Positions 43,481 through 53,002 of a stretch of 64,000 nucleotides of DNA are shown piece after piece. Made by a program: the position numbers and the translations under genes. Positions within the stretch are counted from its first letter, which is position 1. Each line of letters starts with the position of its first letter. The notes beneath the pieces were generated by a model. It saw nothing but the letters and a program-made list of their open reading frames with translations, did no database searches and was not told the DNA's origin. Source of the DNA: Achromobacter ruhlandii. Lineage in GTDB: Bacteria; Pseudomonadota; Gammaproteobacteria; Burkholderiales; Burkholderiaceae_B. The DNA lies in the NCBI RefSeq assembly GCF_902859695.1, contig NZ_CADIJL010000032.1:1-64000 (forward strand). Reading direction: 5' to 3'.

Positions 43481-44812
43481 TTAAATCTTGATGCAGGCCA
43501 TTAGCGCGACGTTGCGCGGCCTGACGAAATAGGCAGTGTTGTCATTCGCGCCGCCTCTAACCAGGGTGCTGGCGACATAGAAAGTCGAATCTGATCCGAC
43601 AGTGCGGCTTTCACCTCCTTCGCCGAACAGAACCCCATCGACGTTCCGCATGCCAATAGCAAACGTGCCCGCGGCGTAGCCTACGTAGTTGTCAATCAGC
43701 AGGCGAATTGCTGTGGCCGCCTGCGCCGAACCAACAACCCGGCCGCTATCGACGCCTCGGCTGTCATCCCAACCACGGATAAATTCGCCGCGCTGATCGG
43801 GCAAGCCAAATGTCGTAGCGCCATCACCAACGCCGAACCTTGTCCCAATGACCGAGAAAATGCCGGCGAAGGCGGTTCGGGATGCCTCAGTGCCGTTCGC
43901 CTTCAACCAGCCCATCGGAACTTGATCCGTTGCGAAGTAAGCGATCTGGCCGCAGTTTGGTGACCTATAGCCGGTGTAGCTGAGCGTGCTGACCCAGCTC
44001 CAGATTTCACCGAACTCGGTCACGAAGACAGGACCAATGTTAGTGACGGGCAGCGCGTTGGCCGAGCACTTGCGCAGGGAGTTGCCGGATACGAATGCCG
44101 TGGTGGCGAGCCGGGTGCTGTTGTCCGTCAGCGCCGGCGTCGGGGCGGTAGGCGCACCCGTGAACGCTGGGCTATACAAGATCCTCCGAGCCATGTCGAT
44201 GATGGCCTCGGCAATGCCGAGATCGCTGAACACCTGACCTGGCGTCTTGAAAGTCATCGGCGCAGTGCCATTGCCGACCAGGTAGTTGCCGGGTGGAATC
44301 CAATTCAGCCCTGTGCCACCATTCACCGGCAGCAGCACGCCCGTGGCCGCGCTCATGCTCAGGCCTGTCACCTGCAGCGCCACATCCGCAGATCCGTCGA
44401 ACAATTTGGCTCGCGCCGTCGCCCCGCCGCTGATGGAGATATTGCGCGGCGTTTCCCATTTGGAGGCCGCGCCTACCGTCATAGATGGGGCCCTTTCCGG
44501 CAGGCGCTCAACCGGCACGGTGCCAGCGGTCAGCCTCGAGGCATTCAAGTTCTGGAATGCGTACGAGATCGCATCGCTACCCGCCGCCGTGAGCTCCCGG
44601 CCGGTCAAGGTGGCCACGGCCTCCAGATGCCGGTAAACCCAGGTCAGCTTCTGATCCGTGAACTGCTGCACAGCATTGAATTGCTCCACCGTCGGCGGCA
44701 ACGACCCGATGTAGGCCCACCCTGTGCTGTACTGGGCAGCCGAGATCCGGTCCGTGGTGCCGTTCTGTGCCCACGTTGCCTTGAAGAGCTGGAAGAAGTT
44801 GGTTTCAGCCAT
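43481..44812 (-). CDS. tail fibre protein with collar-type tip
   Basis: The 443-residue protein begins MAETNFFQLFKATWAQNGTTDRIS, has repeats of LTDNSTRLATTAFV type, and ends in a phage tail-collar domain (DQVPMGWLKANGTEASRT, GVGDGATTFGLPDQRGEFIRGWDDSRGVDSGR). It is the probable receptor-binding fibre. No diversity-generating template repeat is visible nearby. Its start overlaps the DUF2612 gene by one base-pair set (ATGA type). Confidence 0.85.
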   Translation of the reverse strand: MAETNFFQLFKATWAQNGTTDRISAAQYSTGWAYIGSLPPTVEQFNAVQQFTDQKLTWVYRHLEAVATLTGRELTAAGSDAISYAFQNLNASRLTAGTVPVERLPERAPSMTVGAASKWETPRNISISGGATARAKLFDGSADVALQVTGLSMSAATGVLLPVNGGTGLNWIPPGNYLVGNGTAPMTFKTPGQVFSDLGIAEAIIDMARRILYSPAFTGAPTAPTPALTDNSTRLATTAFVSGNSLRKCSANALPVTNIGPVFVTEFGEIWSWVSTLSYTGYRSPNCGQIAYFATDQVPMGWLKANGTEASRTAFAGIFSVIGTRFGVGDGATTFGLPDQRGEFIRGWDDSRGVDSGRVVGSAQAATAIRLLIDNYVGYAAGTFAIGMRNVDGVLFGEGGESRTVGSDSTFYVASTLVRGGANDNTAYFVRPRNVALMACIKI

Positions 44813-45477
44813 CAGTGAATTTCCCGCGCCAGCACGCCGGCGCCAAAACCGTAGAAACCCTGCTCACGAAAGCCAAACGGCTTTTCCGTTGAGCCGGAGA
44901 TAATTTGCACGCCCACGCCAGCGGCCGCCGGCACCCATTTGTAGGGATTGACCATCAGCGGGTCGTTCGGGCCTGGAATCCGGCTGACCCAAATGCGGAT
45001 CTTGGCGTTGCCGGCGTCCTGCACCACCACGTTGTTGACGTCGAAAATCGGTTTGAGTGAGGCCATGATTTCGGGCGTCGTGCCGTGGCCGTTGTTCAGG
45101 GCGATCTTCCAATACAGCAGCTTTCGGTATTCGGCATCGAGCAGCCGGGTCGAGCCAGCCACCGACCGCTCGTTGGATCGGCGCAGTCGCACCTCACCAA
45201 AGCCGCCGACGTTTGGTTGCCCGGCAAAGCCGAAGAACCGCACATAGATCGCGTCATCGATCATGCGTGGCAGCCCGACGATTTCGCCAATGCCGTCGAG
45301 CTGCCGCCCCTCGGCCGTATCCAGCCAGCGCTGCTCGTACATGGCGAGCAACGCGCCCTGCAGGCCGTCGACCGGCTTCAGCAACGCCTTGACCAAGGCT
45401 TCAAGCCTCGGCTTGCCTTGGAACTGGCCCAGCCAGTGGGACCAGGCGATGCCGGCATGGTCTTGCTGCAGATCCAT
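44812..45477 (-). CDS. DUF2612-type baseplate protein
   Basis: The 221-residue product contains KPVDGLQGALLAMYEQRWLDTAEGRQLDGIGEIVGLPR and LLYWKIALNNGHGTTPEIM, features of the DUF2612 family. These proteins link the baseplate wedge and the tail fibre. It sits exactly between the baseplate J and fibre genes, where the gpI-like protein is found in other contractile tails. Confidence 0.82.
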   Translation of the reverse strand: MDLQQDHAGIAWSHWLGQFQGKPRLEALVKALLKPVDGLQGALLAMYEQRWLDTAEGRQLDGIGEIVGLPRMIDDAIYVRFFGFAGQPNVGGFGEVRLRRSNERSVAGSTRLLDAEYRKLLYWKIALNNGHGTTPEIMASLKPIFDVNNVVVQDAGNAKIRIWVSRIPGPNDPLMVNPYKWVPAAAGVGVQIISGSTEKPFGFREQGFYGFGAGVLAREIH

Positions 45478-46928
45478 CAGGTCACCTTGATACGAGATTG
45501 GTCAAACACGGCCACCTGGGAATCCAGGATGTCGATGTTGGACGTGGTGTAGTCAGCCTGGCGGGGAACGAACGTGGGATCCGTGGAATAGGCCAGCCGC
45601 AGATCCACCGTGGCAATGCCCGGCGTGCGGTAGATCGCGCCGAAGAGCCGCTGGCGGATCACGTCGTCCCCGATCGAGAAGCCATCTCCCGCCGCGGCGA
45701 GACTTGCCGTGATCGCGTCGAATCCATCCGGCGGGAACGCCTGTTCAGAGGGCGGCAGCAGCGTCACCGCGCACCACACCCAGACAAAGACCCGCTGCGG
45801 CCGGTCGAACTGGATGGGATGCCGGGCGCCTTGCTTGTCGGTCACAACCACGCGTGTCGCCCCATGGGTATCGATGCCGCCCCCTTTGGTCCAGAAGATT
45901 GCCTGGGCAACTTCGTCGTCCAGGCCACCGTCCACGACCACATGGATGCAATGCGGCGGCCGGCCTGCCACGTCAACGTCATCGCTGGTGTTCTGGAACA
46001 CACGTAGCGCCCGTACGCCAGGCACCTGATCCCGGATGTTTGGCGCGAGGCTTGGCAGGGTCGCCGCACCGAGGCGGAACAAGCCGGTGGGATATCGCGC
46101 TCGCAGCGCGGCGTCATTCTCGGCCAAGCGCCCCGGAACGCCGGCCTGCAGGTTCTCCACCGCATCCCAACCATCCACGGCCGTCACGATGCCATTCAAG
46201 TCGCCCGGCGCGGCCGCTTCTTCCGACGGGTCGGCCGAGACGGCCAGCGCCGGTGAGCCCAGGCGCACCAGGTCCAAGTTCGGTGACCAGGTGAAAGCGC
46301 GCGCCACCCGGCCATCGGTTCGAAGGCGAATAGCCGCGCCGTCGCTGGAAGCGGCCAGGCCTGTGGACGCCAACGCGGCCACGAGGCCGGCCAGGATCGT
46401 CGGCAGGTTGGTGGTGGGACCGGAAGTGTAGGAGCAGGCGTGGCCGTCGACGGCCACCTCGTACAACGCCGCGGGCGTCACCACGGGTCGCAGCCAGACA
46501 TCCGCGGCGGCGGTTCTGCGGATCTGCGCATCCCCGACGAGCGCCCAGAGGTTCTGGCTGACCCGGTGGCGCACCAAGGCGCCGGCGGGAACAGCCGTAC
46601 CCTCAACTCCATACAGGACGACATAAGCCCGTGCCTGCTGGTCAGGTTGGCGCGTCACCCCGGTGAAGGCGACCGACCGATCCAGCGACACGCCGACGGC
46701 CGAGCCTGGATACATCGACAGGTAAACGCCCTCCATCTGCTCCCAGAGGGCCGCCGCTCGCTCGGCGAAGGTGTCGATCAGCAGGCCGATGACACTGTCT
46801 GGCCGCGTTTCGATGGCGTCGTTTACGCCTGCCGCCCTCAAACGGGCGCGCAGGTCTTCGATGATTTCCTGCCGGATTTCAGGCAGGCGCATGCGGACGA
46901 ACCCGTCCGGCGTGAGACCGTAGGCCAT
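45477..46928 (-). CDS. baseplate J-like protein
   Basis: The 483-residue protein carries baseplate J hallmarks: an N-terminal RLPEIRQEIIEDLRARLRAAG, RPDSVIGLLIDTFAERAAALWEQMEGVYLSMYPGSA, and GAALPS/PSEEAAAPGDLNGIVTAVDGWDAVENLQAGVPGRLAENDAALRAR. It forms the wedge of the contractile baseplate with the gp25-like protein upstream. Confidence 0.92.
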   Translation of the reverse strand: MAYGLTPDGFVRMRLPEIRQEIIEDLRARLRAAGVNDAIETRPDSVIGLLIDTFAERAAALWEQMEGVYLSMYPGSAVGVSLDRSVAFTGVTRQPDQQARAYVVLYGVEGTAVPAGALVRHRVSQNLWALVGDAQIRRTAAADVWLRPVVTPAALYEVAVDGHACSYTSGPTTNLPTILAGLVAALASTGLAASSDGAAIRLRTDGRVARAFTWSPNLDLVRLGSPALAVSADPSEEAAAPGDLNGIVTAVDGWDAVENLQAGVPGRLAENDAALRARYPTGLFRLGAATLPSLAPNIRDQVPGVRALRVFQNTSDDVDVAGRPPHCIHVVVDGGLDDEVAQAIFWTKGGGIDTHGATRVVVTDKQGARHPIQFDRPQRVFVWVWCAVTLLPPSEQAFPPDGFDAITASLAAAGDGFSIGDDVIRQRLFGAIYRTPGIATVDLRLAYSTDPTFVPRQADYTTSNIDILDSQVAVFDQSRIKVT

Positions 46929-46949
46929 GGATTACTCAAGAAAATGGTT

Positions 46950-47318
46950 TCAGGGGCGATGCAGGTCGACTACCTGGGCAAGCAGGCCTGCCGACGTGTC
47001 GGCCTCGTAGGAGACGCGCAGAAGCCGGCGGCCGTGATCGATTTCCAGACCCAGGCGCCGGACGCGGGACACGCCAGGCACGTCACCGATCCGGGCGCGA
47101 AACGCAGCCTCGACCGCGGCTCGGTTGGGGGCCTTTACCAGGACTTCCTCGAAGTACGGCACGCCGAAGCTGGTATCGAGGAACCACTCGCCCAGGAAAG
47201 CCAGCAGCGTCACCTTGATCTGTTGCGCCACCTTGGCGGCGCCGTCGATCAACGAAGCGCGGCCGACAAGGTCCAGCGCCAGGTCGTGATCGTCGGACAG
47301 TGCAAGATCGATCGTCAT
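46950..47318 (-). CDS. gp25/GPW-like baseplate wedge protein
   Basis: The 122-residue protein contains LVGRASLIDGAAKVAQQIKVTLLAFLGEWFLDTSFGVPYFEEVL, the core of the lysozyme-like gp25/GPW family (T4 gp25, P2 W). It starts sheath assembly at the baseplate. Its start abuts the spike gene stop. Confidence 0.88.
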   Translation of the reverse strand: MTIDLALSDDHDLALDLVGRASLIDGAAKVAQQIKVTLLAFLGEWFLDTSFGVPYFEEVLVKAPNRAAVEAAFRARIGDVPGVSRVRRLGLEIDHGRRLLRVSYEADTSAGLLAQVVDLHRP

Positions 47319-48016
47319 CAGACAGGTTTCTCCGTCATTCCGCCCATGCCGTTGGGATGCACGTGCGTGGCACCTACATCCTTGCCGTCATGAGTAAGCC
47401 GGCCGCCCTCGAACGCCACACCGCCGCGGACGGTCATCGATGCACCGCCCTCGCCTCCTTCGCCGGACAGGCCCTGCGTGTACCGCAGCGGCCCGTTCAC
47501 GGTCAGCGACGTGTTGAACGTGGTCTGCTCGGCCTGCACTGTCCAGGACGCCACCACGAAGCTCAGTGCGCCGGTGGGCGACAGTTTCATCGAGGCCTGG
47601 CCGTACTGAATGCTCAGATTCTCGGTATCGGCCCTGGCGACTCCCGGCCGCACCACGGGGCTGGCGAACGCATCCGACAGGTCGAACTGACGGGGATCGT
47701 CGGGCGGTCCATCGTCGCCGGCCAGCCAGTTCTCGATGGAACGGGCCGAAAACGACAGCGTGATCGGGTCGCCTGGCTTGAGCGGTACGGATATGAGCGC
47801 CAGCGCGCCGTTCACATCCCCGGTGAACCACCTGACCGGCACCCGGACGATCTGGGGCGGTTTCAGGACTTCGCCGTTTGCCAGGCGCTTGGCCAGGGCC
47901 GGGCGAGCGGTCACCGTGACGCCGTCATAGGACACGACTTCCCCCGGCAGGGTCGTATACACGTCCGCCAGCTCGGCGTCGATCAGGGCCCGAAGCCCCG
48001 CGATCGGGTTTTTCAT
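47318..48016 (-). CDS. Gp138/gpV-like baseplate puncturing spike
   Basis: The 232-residue protein has an N-terminal OB-like Gp138 domain (VVSYDGVTVTARPALAKRL, PVRWFTGDVNGALALISVPLKPGDPITLSFSARSIENWL). A C-terminal part rich in GG and ending THVHPNGMGGMTEKPV resembles spike apex sequences with histidines for metal binding. It is the membrane-puncturing device under the tail tube. Confidence 0.82.
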   Translation of the reverse strand: MKNPIAGLRALIDAELADVYTTLPGEVVSYDGVTVTARPALAKRLANGEVLKPPQIVRVPVRWFTGDVNGALALISVPLKPGDPITLSFSARSIENWLAGDDGPPDDPRQFDLSDAFASPVVRPGVARADTENLSIQYGQASMKLSPTGALSFVVASWTVQAEQTTFNTSLTVNGPLRYTQGLSGEGGEGGASMTVRGGVAFEGGRLTHDGKDVGATHVHPNGMGGMTEKPV

Positions 48017-48930
48017 GTCTTTCTCTTCTCGCGATGCGGCAAATGCGGATCGACCAACTGCAGCTCGGACTGCCAGTCGCCGCCGGCACTGTCGCCGTAG
48101 TGACGCACCGCCTCCACCCGCTGGAAGGCCTGCACCGTGCGGCTCTCCAGTTTGACCAGGTCGCCAGGATTGATCGTAGGCAGCAACAACGAAGTCACGC
48201 GCCAGCCGTCGAGCTGCTGGCGGGCGCTGACCAGGCGGACGTCGTCGTTTGTCTGGCTGTCGCGCACACGGGCTTTTTCCCTTGCCGCCTCGCGCGTGCG
48301 CTCCGGATAGCCAATCAGCCCGGTGTCGGCCGCCAGCACCACGGCCTTGCGACGGGTCGTCCCGCGCCGGCGCACAACCTGCAATTGCTGGTTCTGGATC
48401 GACCATTCCAGGCCGGTGCCCTGCGTCACCTTGTGCAGCGCGGTGCGGGCGGCTCCGTAGAACGAAAACCCCTGCTGCCATCGGCGGTCCGGCACGTCGT
48501 CGGCCATCACCAGGGGCAATCCCATCTGGCGCGCCACATCCCGGATGATGGCGCTGGCCTGCGCGCCCGGCCCCAGGCCAATCGAGACGACGGTGTCCCT
48601 CACCTCGGTGTAGCCGTCCTTCACGGCAAGCTCCGTCACCACATCCGGCAGTTCGTACCAGGTGTATGCGTAAACCACGCTGCCCGACGCCATCAACAGC
48701 GGCCCGCCCTCTTCGGCATAGCCGGCGTACAGCACGCAGCGCAAACCCGGCTCCTCCAGCGCCCGGCGAGTGTCCGCGGCCAGGTTGTAGATCCTGATCT
48801 TGTGGTCGTTGGGCTCTTCCTGGGCGTCCTTGCTGACTTCGAAGGTGACCCGCATGGGCTGCCGGATCTCCAGCCCCTTCTGGTTAGGCTTGCCCACCAG
48901 CAGGCGGTACACGCGATCAAACCGCGCCAT
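48013..48930 (-). CDS. baseplate hub protein
   Basis: The 305-residue protein begins MARFDRVYRLLVGKPNQKGLEIRQPMRVTFEVSKD. It has the four-domain hub character (IRIYNLAADTRRAL, GPGAQASAIIRDVARQMGLPL, WSIQNQQLQVVRRRG). It resembles the gp27/gp44-like hub that holds the spike. It overlaps the spike gene by four bases and the plug gene by 14. Confidence 0.75.
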   Translation of the reverse strand: MARFDRVYRLLVGKPNQKGLEIRQPMRVTFEVSKDAQEEPNDHKIRIYNLAADTRRALEEPGLRCVLYAGYAEEGGPLLMASGSVVYAYTWYELPDVVTELAVKDGYTEVRDTVVSIGLGPGAQASAIIRDVARQMGLPLVMADDVPDRRWQQGFSFYGAARTALHKVTQGTGLEWSIQNQQLQVVRRRGTTRRKAVVLAADTGLIGYPERTREAAREKARVRDSQTNDDVRLVSARQQLDGWRVTSLLLPTINPGDLVKLESRTVQAFQRVEAVRHYGDSAGGDWQSELQLVDPHLPHREKRKT

Positions 48931-49249
48931 GGGCCACCTCAGCCGCCTCGACGTACACCAGCGCCACCTTGCCGGCAGGTAAGGCCTGCCGGTCGATCGC
49001 ATCGCGCCGGTCGGGCGCCAGCGCCACCAGCTCGCCGGCCGGCACCGCCAAGTGCCGATACAGCGCCAGCAACGGCGAGTCGGGCACAACGGCGATGCCG
49101 GCGACGATCACCTCGTTGTAGGCGTTCTCGATGGACAGCGTCCATCGTTCGGCCTCGCTGTTCCAGGACAGGCCCAGAAAGAACGTGGCGCCGTCCAGCT
49201 CCACCTCAGTGAGGCTGTCATTGGCGTCCAGGATCGGTATCTGCAGCAT
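48917..49249 (-). CDS. baseplate plug-type small protein
   Basis: The 110-residue product begins MLQIPILDANDSLTEVELDG and has a beta-rich core (FFLGLSWNSEAERWTLSIENAYNEVIVAGIAVVPDSPLL). This fits the phage baseplate plug family found before the hub gene in this phage group. The assignment rests on pattern and position. Confidence 0.65.
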   Translation of the reverse strand: MLQIPILDANDSLTEVELDGATFFLGLSWNSEAERWTLSIENAYNEVIVAGIAVVPDSPLLALYRHLAVPAGELVALAPDRRDAIDRQALPAGKVALVYVEAAEVAHGAV

Positions 49250-49253
49250 CGCG

Positions 49254-49874
49254 TCATTTCCCGAAGATGACCTGTTTGATCTTCCCGATGATTTGGCCGG
49301 TATCGCTCTTGAGCACCGACACTTCCTTGGGGGTGGCCTTGCCGGCGTTGGTCTTGGTGGCGCCCGCCTTGCCCTTCACGCCGCCCTTGACCTTTTCGGG
49401 CGGGATCACGGCCTGGCGCATCGCGACCTTGCGGATCTTGCGGAAGTCCGCGCTGATACTGAACCGCTCGCCGTCCTCGTTGTTGCGGTCGATATCGCAC
49501 CGCTCCATGGCGAACCCGACATAGACATCCAAGCCGGTCACCACGGTCACTGGCAGCCGGTCTGCGTGGATCTTGCGCAGCGCCTCTTTGGCCCCGATCA
49601 GCTTGGAGCGGCCGCCTCCGCCATGCCCGCCAATGCGCGAAGCGATCGTCTTCATCCCGCCCAGCAACGAGGCTTCCGCCGCCGTCACCCAGCCTTCCAG
49701 GGTAAGCAGCTCCGATTCCTGGACGACATGGTCGGTCACCGGCGGGCCGTCCTCGACCGGGTACTCGGTCGCCCGACTGTTGAGCGAGGTTCTCTCGCTG
49801 ATCAGGGCATCCAGGGGCAGCACGCCGATGCTGCTGCCCCCGCCCCACCCGAACACCATCGACACGAAGCTCAT
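49254..49874 (-). CDS. Dit-like baseplate/distal tail protein
   Basis: The 206-residue protein contains LDALISERTSLNSRATEYPVEDGPPVTDHVVQESELLTLEGWV, typical of the Dit-like N-terminal domain of contractile phage baseplates. A lysine/glycine-rich linker follows (EKVKGGVKGKAGATKTNAGKAT), which is unusual and low in complexity. It directly follows the tape measure gene. Confidence 0.72.
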   Translation of the reverse strand: MSFVSMVFGWGGGSSIGVLPLDALISERTSLNSRATEYPVEDGPPVTDHVVQESELLTLEGWVTAAEASLLGGMKTIASRIGGHGGGGRSKLIGAKEALRKIHADRLPVTVVTGLDVYVGFAMERCDIDRNNEDGERFSISADFRKIRKVAMRQAVIPPEKVKGGVKGKAGATKTNAGKATPKEVSVLKSDTGQIIGKIKQVIFGK

Positions 49875-49887
49875 CGCGGCTCTACCC

Positions 49888-52350
49888 CTACCTTGCGGCT
49901 TCTACGCCCGTATGAAAGTCCAGAAACTCTGCCAGGCGGTCAATGCTGCGCCGCTGGGTGTTGGCCAAGCCGCGCGCGGTCGCGCCGGCAACCGCGCTCG
50001 GATCGGCGCCAGGCGCATTGACCGTGGTTTCGTTGTGGATCTCTACGGTCATAGGGCCTCGCCCACCAGGCGCGCCGGCGCGCACGGCAGCACCGGCCGA
50101 CACGAGCGGAACACCCGTGCCGTTTGCAAACGCCTGCCAGACAGCCTTGTGGCCCAGCAGCTCCTTCGGGGCGGCCATGGCGGCCTTCTGGTCGTCGGTC
50201 AGCATCTCCCCCGGCAGCAGCCGCTCCAGCCACTTCGCGGCCGCCTCGACCTTGTCGGTAATCCACTTGGTGATGGCGGCCCCGATCTCCTGGATCTTGG
50301 CGATCATGCGGCCGCCGATATCCTCGAAGAACTTCCACAACCCGCTGAAGGCGTTGCGCCAATGCGCGATCGCGCCGTCCCAGTCGCCGGTGAACAGAGC
50401 AACGACGCCCCTCACCAGCCCCACCCAGAACGTCCACAATGCGTCGATGTACTCGAGGACCGGCTCGAAGAAGGTCCCTTTGGCCTTGCTCCGCAACCAG
50501 GTCCAGGCGTCACCCAGGGCCTTGTTGATCTGATCCCAGTACTTCCAGATCAGCCACAGGCCGCCGATGACGAGCGTCGCGACGCGGCCCCACGGCGTCA
50601 TCACGAAGGCACGCCATAGCATCGGCACCACCCGCGTCGCCAAGAACACGAACACATTGCGGACCACGCCCAGGACCCACAACAGCCCTCGGAAGATCTT
50701 CCATAGCCCATAGGCCATGATCAGGATCGTGCCAAGCCCCTTGAGCCAGGGCTTCAGGTCCTGACCAGCTCCGCCGAGCATGTCCTTGATCTGTATGAGG
50801 AAAGTCTTGACCGTCTGGATCTCGTCCTTCCATTCCTCCACCGGGCCGATCAGGTCACCCAGCATCGAGTCGCCGCCCCGATACCAAACGCCAATGTCGT
50901 CCATCAGCAGGTAGATCGTGTACAGCAACGCAGCCATCCGGAGCATCGGCACAAGCGTACGGTTCCAGAGGGCGAGCATCCGGCGCGCGCCGGCGGGGCC
51001 GCGGCGTAGCGCCATGGCCGTATCCAGCCCGATCGCCGCGCGCGTGGCGGAGACCAGCGAACGGATGAGCCCGCCCGATTGCACCGTGGCCAGGCGAAGC
51101 CAAGCCCGCAGCTTCACCAAGCCCCAGGCGCCGCCGGTCAGGGCCAGCAGCCCAACCACCGTCTGAATGTGATCGGCCAGGAACTCAATGGCGCGGGTGA
51201 CAGCCAGCACCGCCTGGCGCCCGAGCCAGGCCTGCCCCCAGAACCGCTGAAAGGCGTTGTTCCAGACCGTCATGGCGTCCGCCATGGTCACCGGCATGTC
51301 CTGCGCCTCGATGCGCATCTTCACCAGTTGCGACTGGAGCGCCGGCAGGAACCTGTCGCTGGTGAGGCGGCCGGCCTTCACCTGCTCGAGCAGCTTGTCC
51401 GTGGTTAAGCCCAGCCCGTCCGCCAGCGCCACCTGCAGGCGAGGCGCCGCCCGCATCAGCGTGCTGTACTGGTGCATGGCCAGCTTGCCCTGCATGATGG
51501 CTGTGGTCAGCGAGGCGATGACCGATTCCTGGTCCTGCGCCTTGGTGCTGGATAGCGCCATCCCAAGCGCCAGGCCTTCCGTCACGTCCACCGTGTCCTG
51601 GGTGCTTTTGCCCAGGTCGGCCATGGTGCGGCGCGTGCGGACGAACAGCTCGGCGCTGGACTCGTACGATTTGTAGGCCAGGCGGGCCACGCGGGCCAGT
51701 TGTTGATCAACCTCCGTGTACTCCTGCGCCGAAGCGGTCGCCTGGCGCATGCGGGCCTCCATCTGGCCCCACGCATCGATGTCGCTGAAGATCCGCCGGA
51801 CAACAGCCACGCCAAACACCGTGCCGACGATCTTGCGCAGGCCCGAGAAGGCGCCGGCCTGCTCCTTGAGTACGCGCACGCCCTGCCATTGCGCGCGGGT
51901 CATTCTGTCCTGAGCCTGGCGCGCGTCCTGGATGCCCAGGCGAATGCCCTCCCAGGTGCCGATTCCGATTTCCCGAACCGTGTGCAGGCCGCTGCGCGCC
52001 TTGGCCATGAGGGTGCCGTAGGCGGCCTGAACCTGCCCAATCCGAGCTCGCGCATCCGCGACGTTGACCGGAAAAGCCGATGCCGCCCCAACGCCGGCCA
52101 CAGCCTCCGCCGCGCCACGAGGTGCGGACGGCAGACCTACGGACGTAGGCGTGCTGATGGCCGGCGTGGGTACCGCTGCGGGCCGCAGCGTAGCAGCCTG
52201 CCGCAAGCTCTCGCGCATGCGTTGCACGGCGGATTCTGTGACCCGTGCAATGGCGTTCTGGACATCCGCGTAGGCCTGCTGGTACCGCTGCAGGCCCGAA
52301 TCGTCCACCTCGTACCGCAGGAGGGTAACCAGCTCGCGAACTACATTCAT
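49888..52350 (-). CDS. tail tape measure protein
   Basis: The 820-residue protein has the tape-measure core (VDVTEGLALGMALSSTKAQDQESVIASLTTAIMQGKLAMHQYSTLMRAAPRLQ) with helical flanks, several hydrophobic segments in the middle (about 390-620), and a short C-terminal domain. Its length implies a moderately long tail, on the order of 120 nm by the usual 1.5 A per residue rule. Its start overlaps the frameshifted chaperone stop by four bases. Confidence 0.9.
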   Translation of the reverse strand: MNVVRELVTLLRYEVDDSGLQRYQQAYADVQNAIARVTESAVQRMRESLRQAATLRPAAVPTPAISTPTSVGLPSAPRGAAEAVAGVGAASAFPVNVADARARIGQVQAAYGTLMAKARSGLHTVREIGIGTWEGIRLGIQDARQAQDRMTRAQWQGVRVLKEQAGAFSGLRKIVGTVFGVAVVRRIFSDIDAWGQMEARMRQATASAQEYTEVDQQLARVARLAYKSYESSAELFVRTRRTMADLGKSTQDTVDVTEGLALGMALSSTKAQDQESVIASLTTAIMQGKLAMHQYSTLMRAAPRLQVALADGLGLTTDKLLEQVKAGRLTSDRFLPALQSQLVKMRIEAQDMPVTMADAMTVWNNAFQRFWGQAWLGRQAVLAVTRAIEFLADHIQTVVGLLALTGGAWGLVKLRAWLRLATVQSGGLIRSLVSATRAAIGLDTAMALRRGPAGARRMLALWNRTLVPMLRMAALLYTIYLLMDDIGVWYRGGDSMLGDLIGPVEEWKDEIQTVKTFLIQIKDMLGGAGQDLKPWLKGLGTILIMAYGLWKIFRGLLWVLGVVRNVFVFLATRVVPMLWRAFVMTPWGRVATLVIGGLWLIWKYWDQINKALGDAWTWLRSKAKGTFFEPVLEYIDALWTFWVGLVRGVVALFTGDWDGAIAHWRNAFSGLWKFFEDIGGRMIAKIQEIGAAITKWITDKVEAAAKWLERLLPGEMLTDDQKAAMAAPKELLGHKAVWQAFANGTGVPLVSAGAAVRAGAPGGRGPMTVEIHNETTVNAPGADPSAVAGATARGLANTQRRSIDRLAEFLDFHTGVEAAR

Positions 52351-53002
52351 CGGTCTTTCCTATTGGCGTGGGCCTGCTGGGCCTCCTGCGCGTCCATCAG
52401 GGCATTCAGCTTCAGGATGTCCAGCAGGTCCACATGCCCCTGGCGCGCTGCCTCGGGACTGACGAGACGGGCCAGGATCGGCCGCCAGATGATCAGCTCT
52501 CGCTCAAAGTCGGGGCGGAAGACGCCGACAGATTCCCCAGCTTCCCGCGGGCCAGACCAAAGCGGCTGGCCCAACGCGCCAAAGGGCCGGCGAAGTTGTG
52601 CATCAGGACGTGGTACATGAGCTCCAGGATTTCGGAGAAGTCCTGGAAGGCCAGCCCGCGATGGGCATCGGTGAGCTTTTGCGGCTCGCGGCCATCAAGT
52701 TCGAAGCTGACGTTGTCAGGGCCGACCAGCAGCCCAAACCACTTCTGCAGGTCGTCACCACCCAGGCGGCTGGACAGGTGTCGCAGGGCTTGCATGACGG
52801 CCTGCTCGTCCTGCAGTGTGGCCTCGCCAGCCCCAGCCGAGCCGTCGCTCGCTTGGCCACCCACGACGGCACCAAACAGCGAACCGGCGGCTGGCAAGAT
52901 TTCTTTCTGCAGGTCGCCCAGGAGCTTGAGTTGGGTGAACGCGTCGAACTTGAGGATATGGAAGGTGGTGGTTCCAATGGGAACCGACAGCGTGCGACTC
53001 AT
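52347..53002 (-). CDS. extended tail assembly chaperone made by -1 frameshifting
   Basis: Reading from the chaperone ATG to the slippery site CCCTTTG (52,580-52,586) and slipping back one base gives a 218-residue product, of which the last 77 residues come from the second frame (GALGQPLWSGPREAGESVGVF...). That frame is open to TGA at 52,347 and has no good start of its own, just a TTG. This is the lambda G/GT and P2 E/E' arrangement. The extension is thought to bind the tape measure protein. Confidence 0.8.
52493..53002 (-). CDS. tail assembly chaperone, short form
   Basis: The 169-residue product begins MSRTLSVPIGTTTFHILKFDAFTQLKLLGDLQKEILPAAGSLFGAVVGG. It lies between the tube and tape measure genes, the invariable position of tail chaperones. 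Its ATG overlaps the tube stop as TGATG. The short form ends in the zero frame at 52,493. Confidence 0.82.
   Translation of the reverse strand: MSRTLSVPIGTTTFHILKFDAFTQLKLLGDLQKEILPAAGSLFGAVVGGQASDGSAGAGEATLQDEQAVMQALRHLSSRLGGDDLQKWFGLLVGPDNVSFELDGREPQKLTDAHRGLAFQDFSEILELMYHVLMHNFAGPLARWASRFGLARGKLGNLSASSAPTLSES
52580..52586 (-). promoter_or_regulatory. -1 ribosomal frameshift site CCCTTTG
   Basis: The heptamer fits X XXY YYZ in the right phase (GGC CCT TTG in the zero frame). The -1 frame downstream stays open for 77 codons. Confidence 0.75.

Noticed and set aside
43481-44812. Diversity-generating retroelement at the tail fibre, as in Bordetella phage BPP-1
   Set aside because: No template repeat, reverse transcriptase or accessory gene is present in the neighbourhood.
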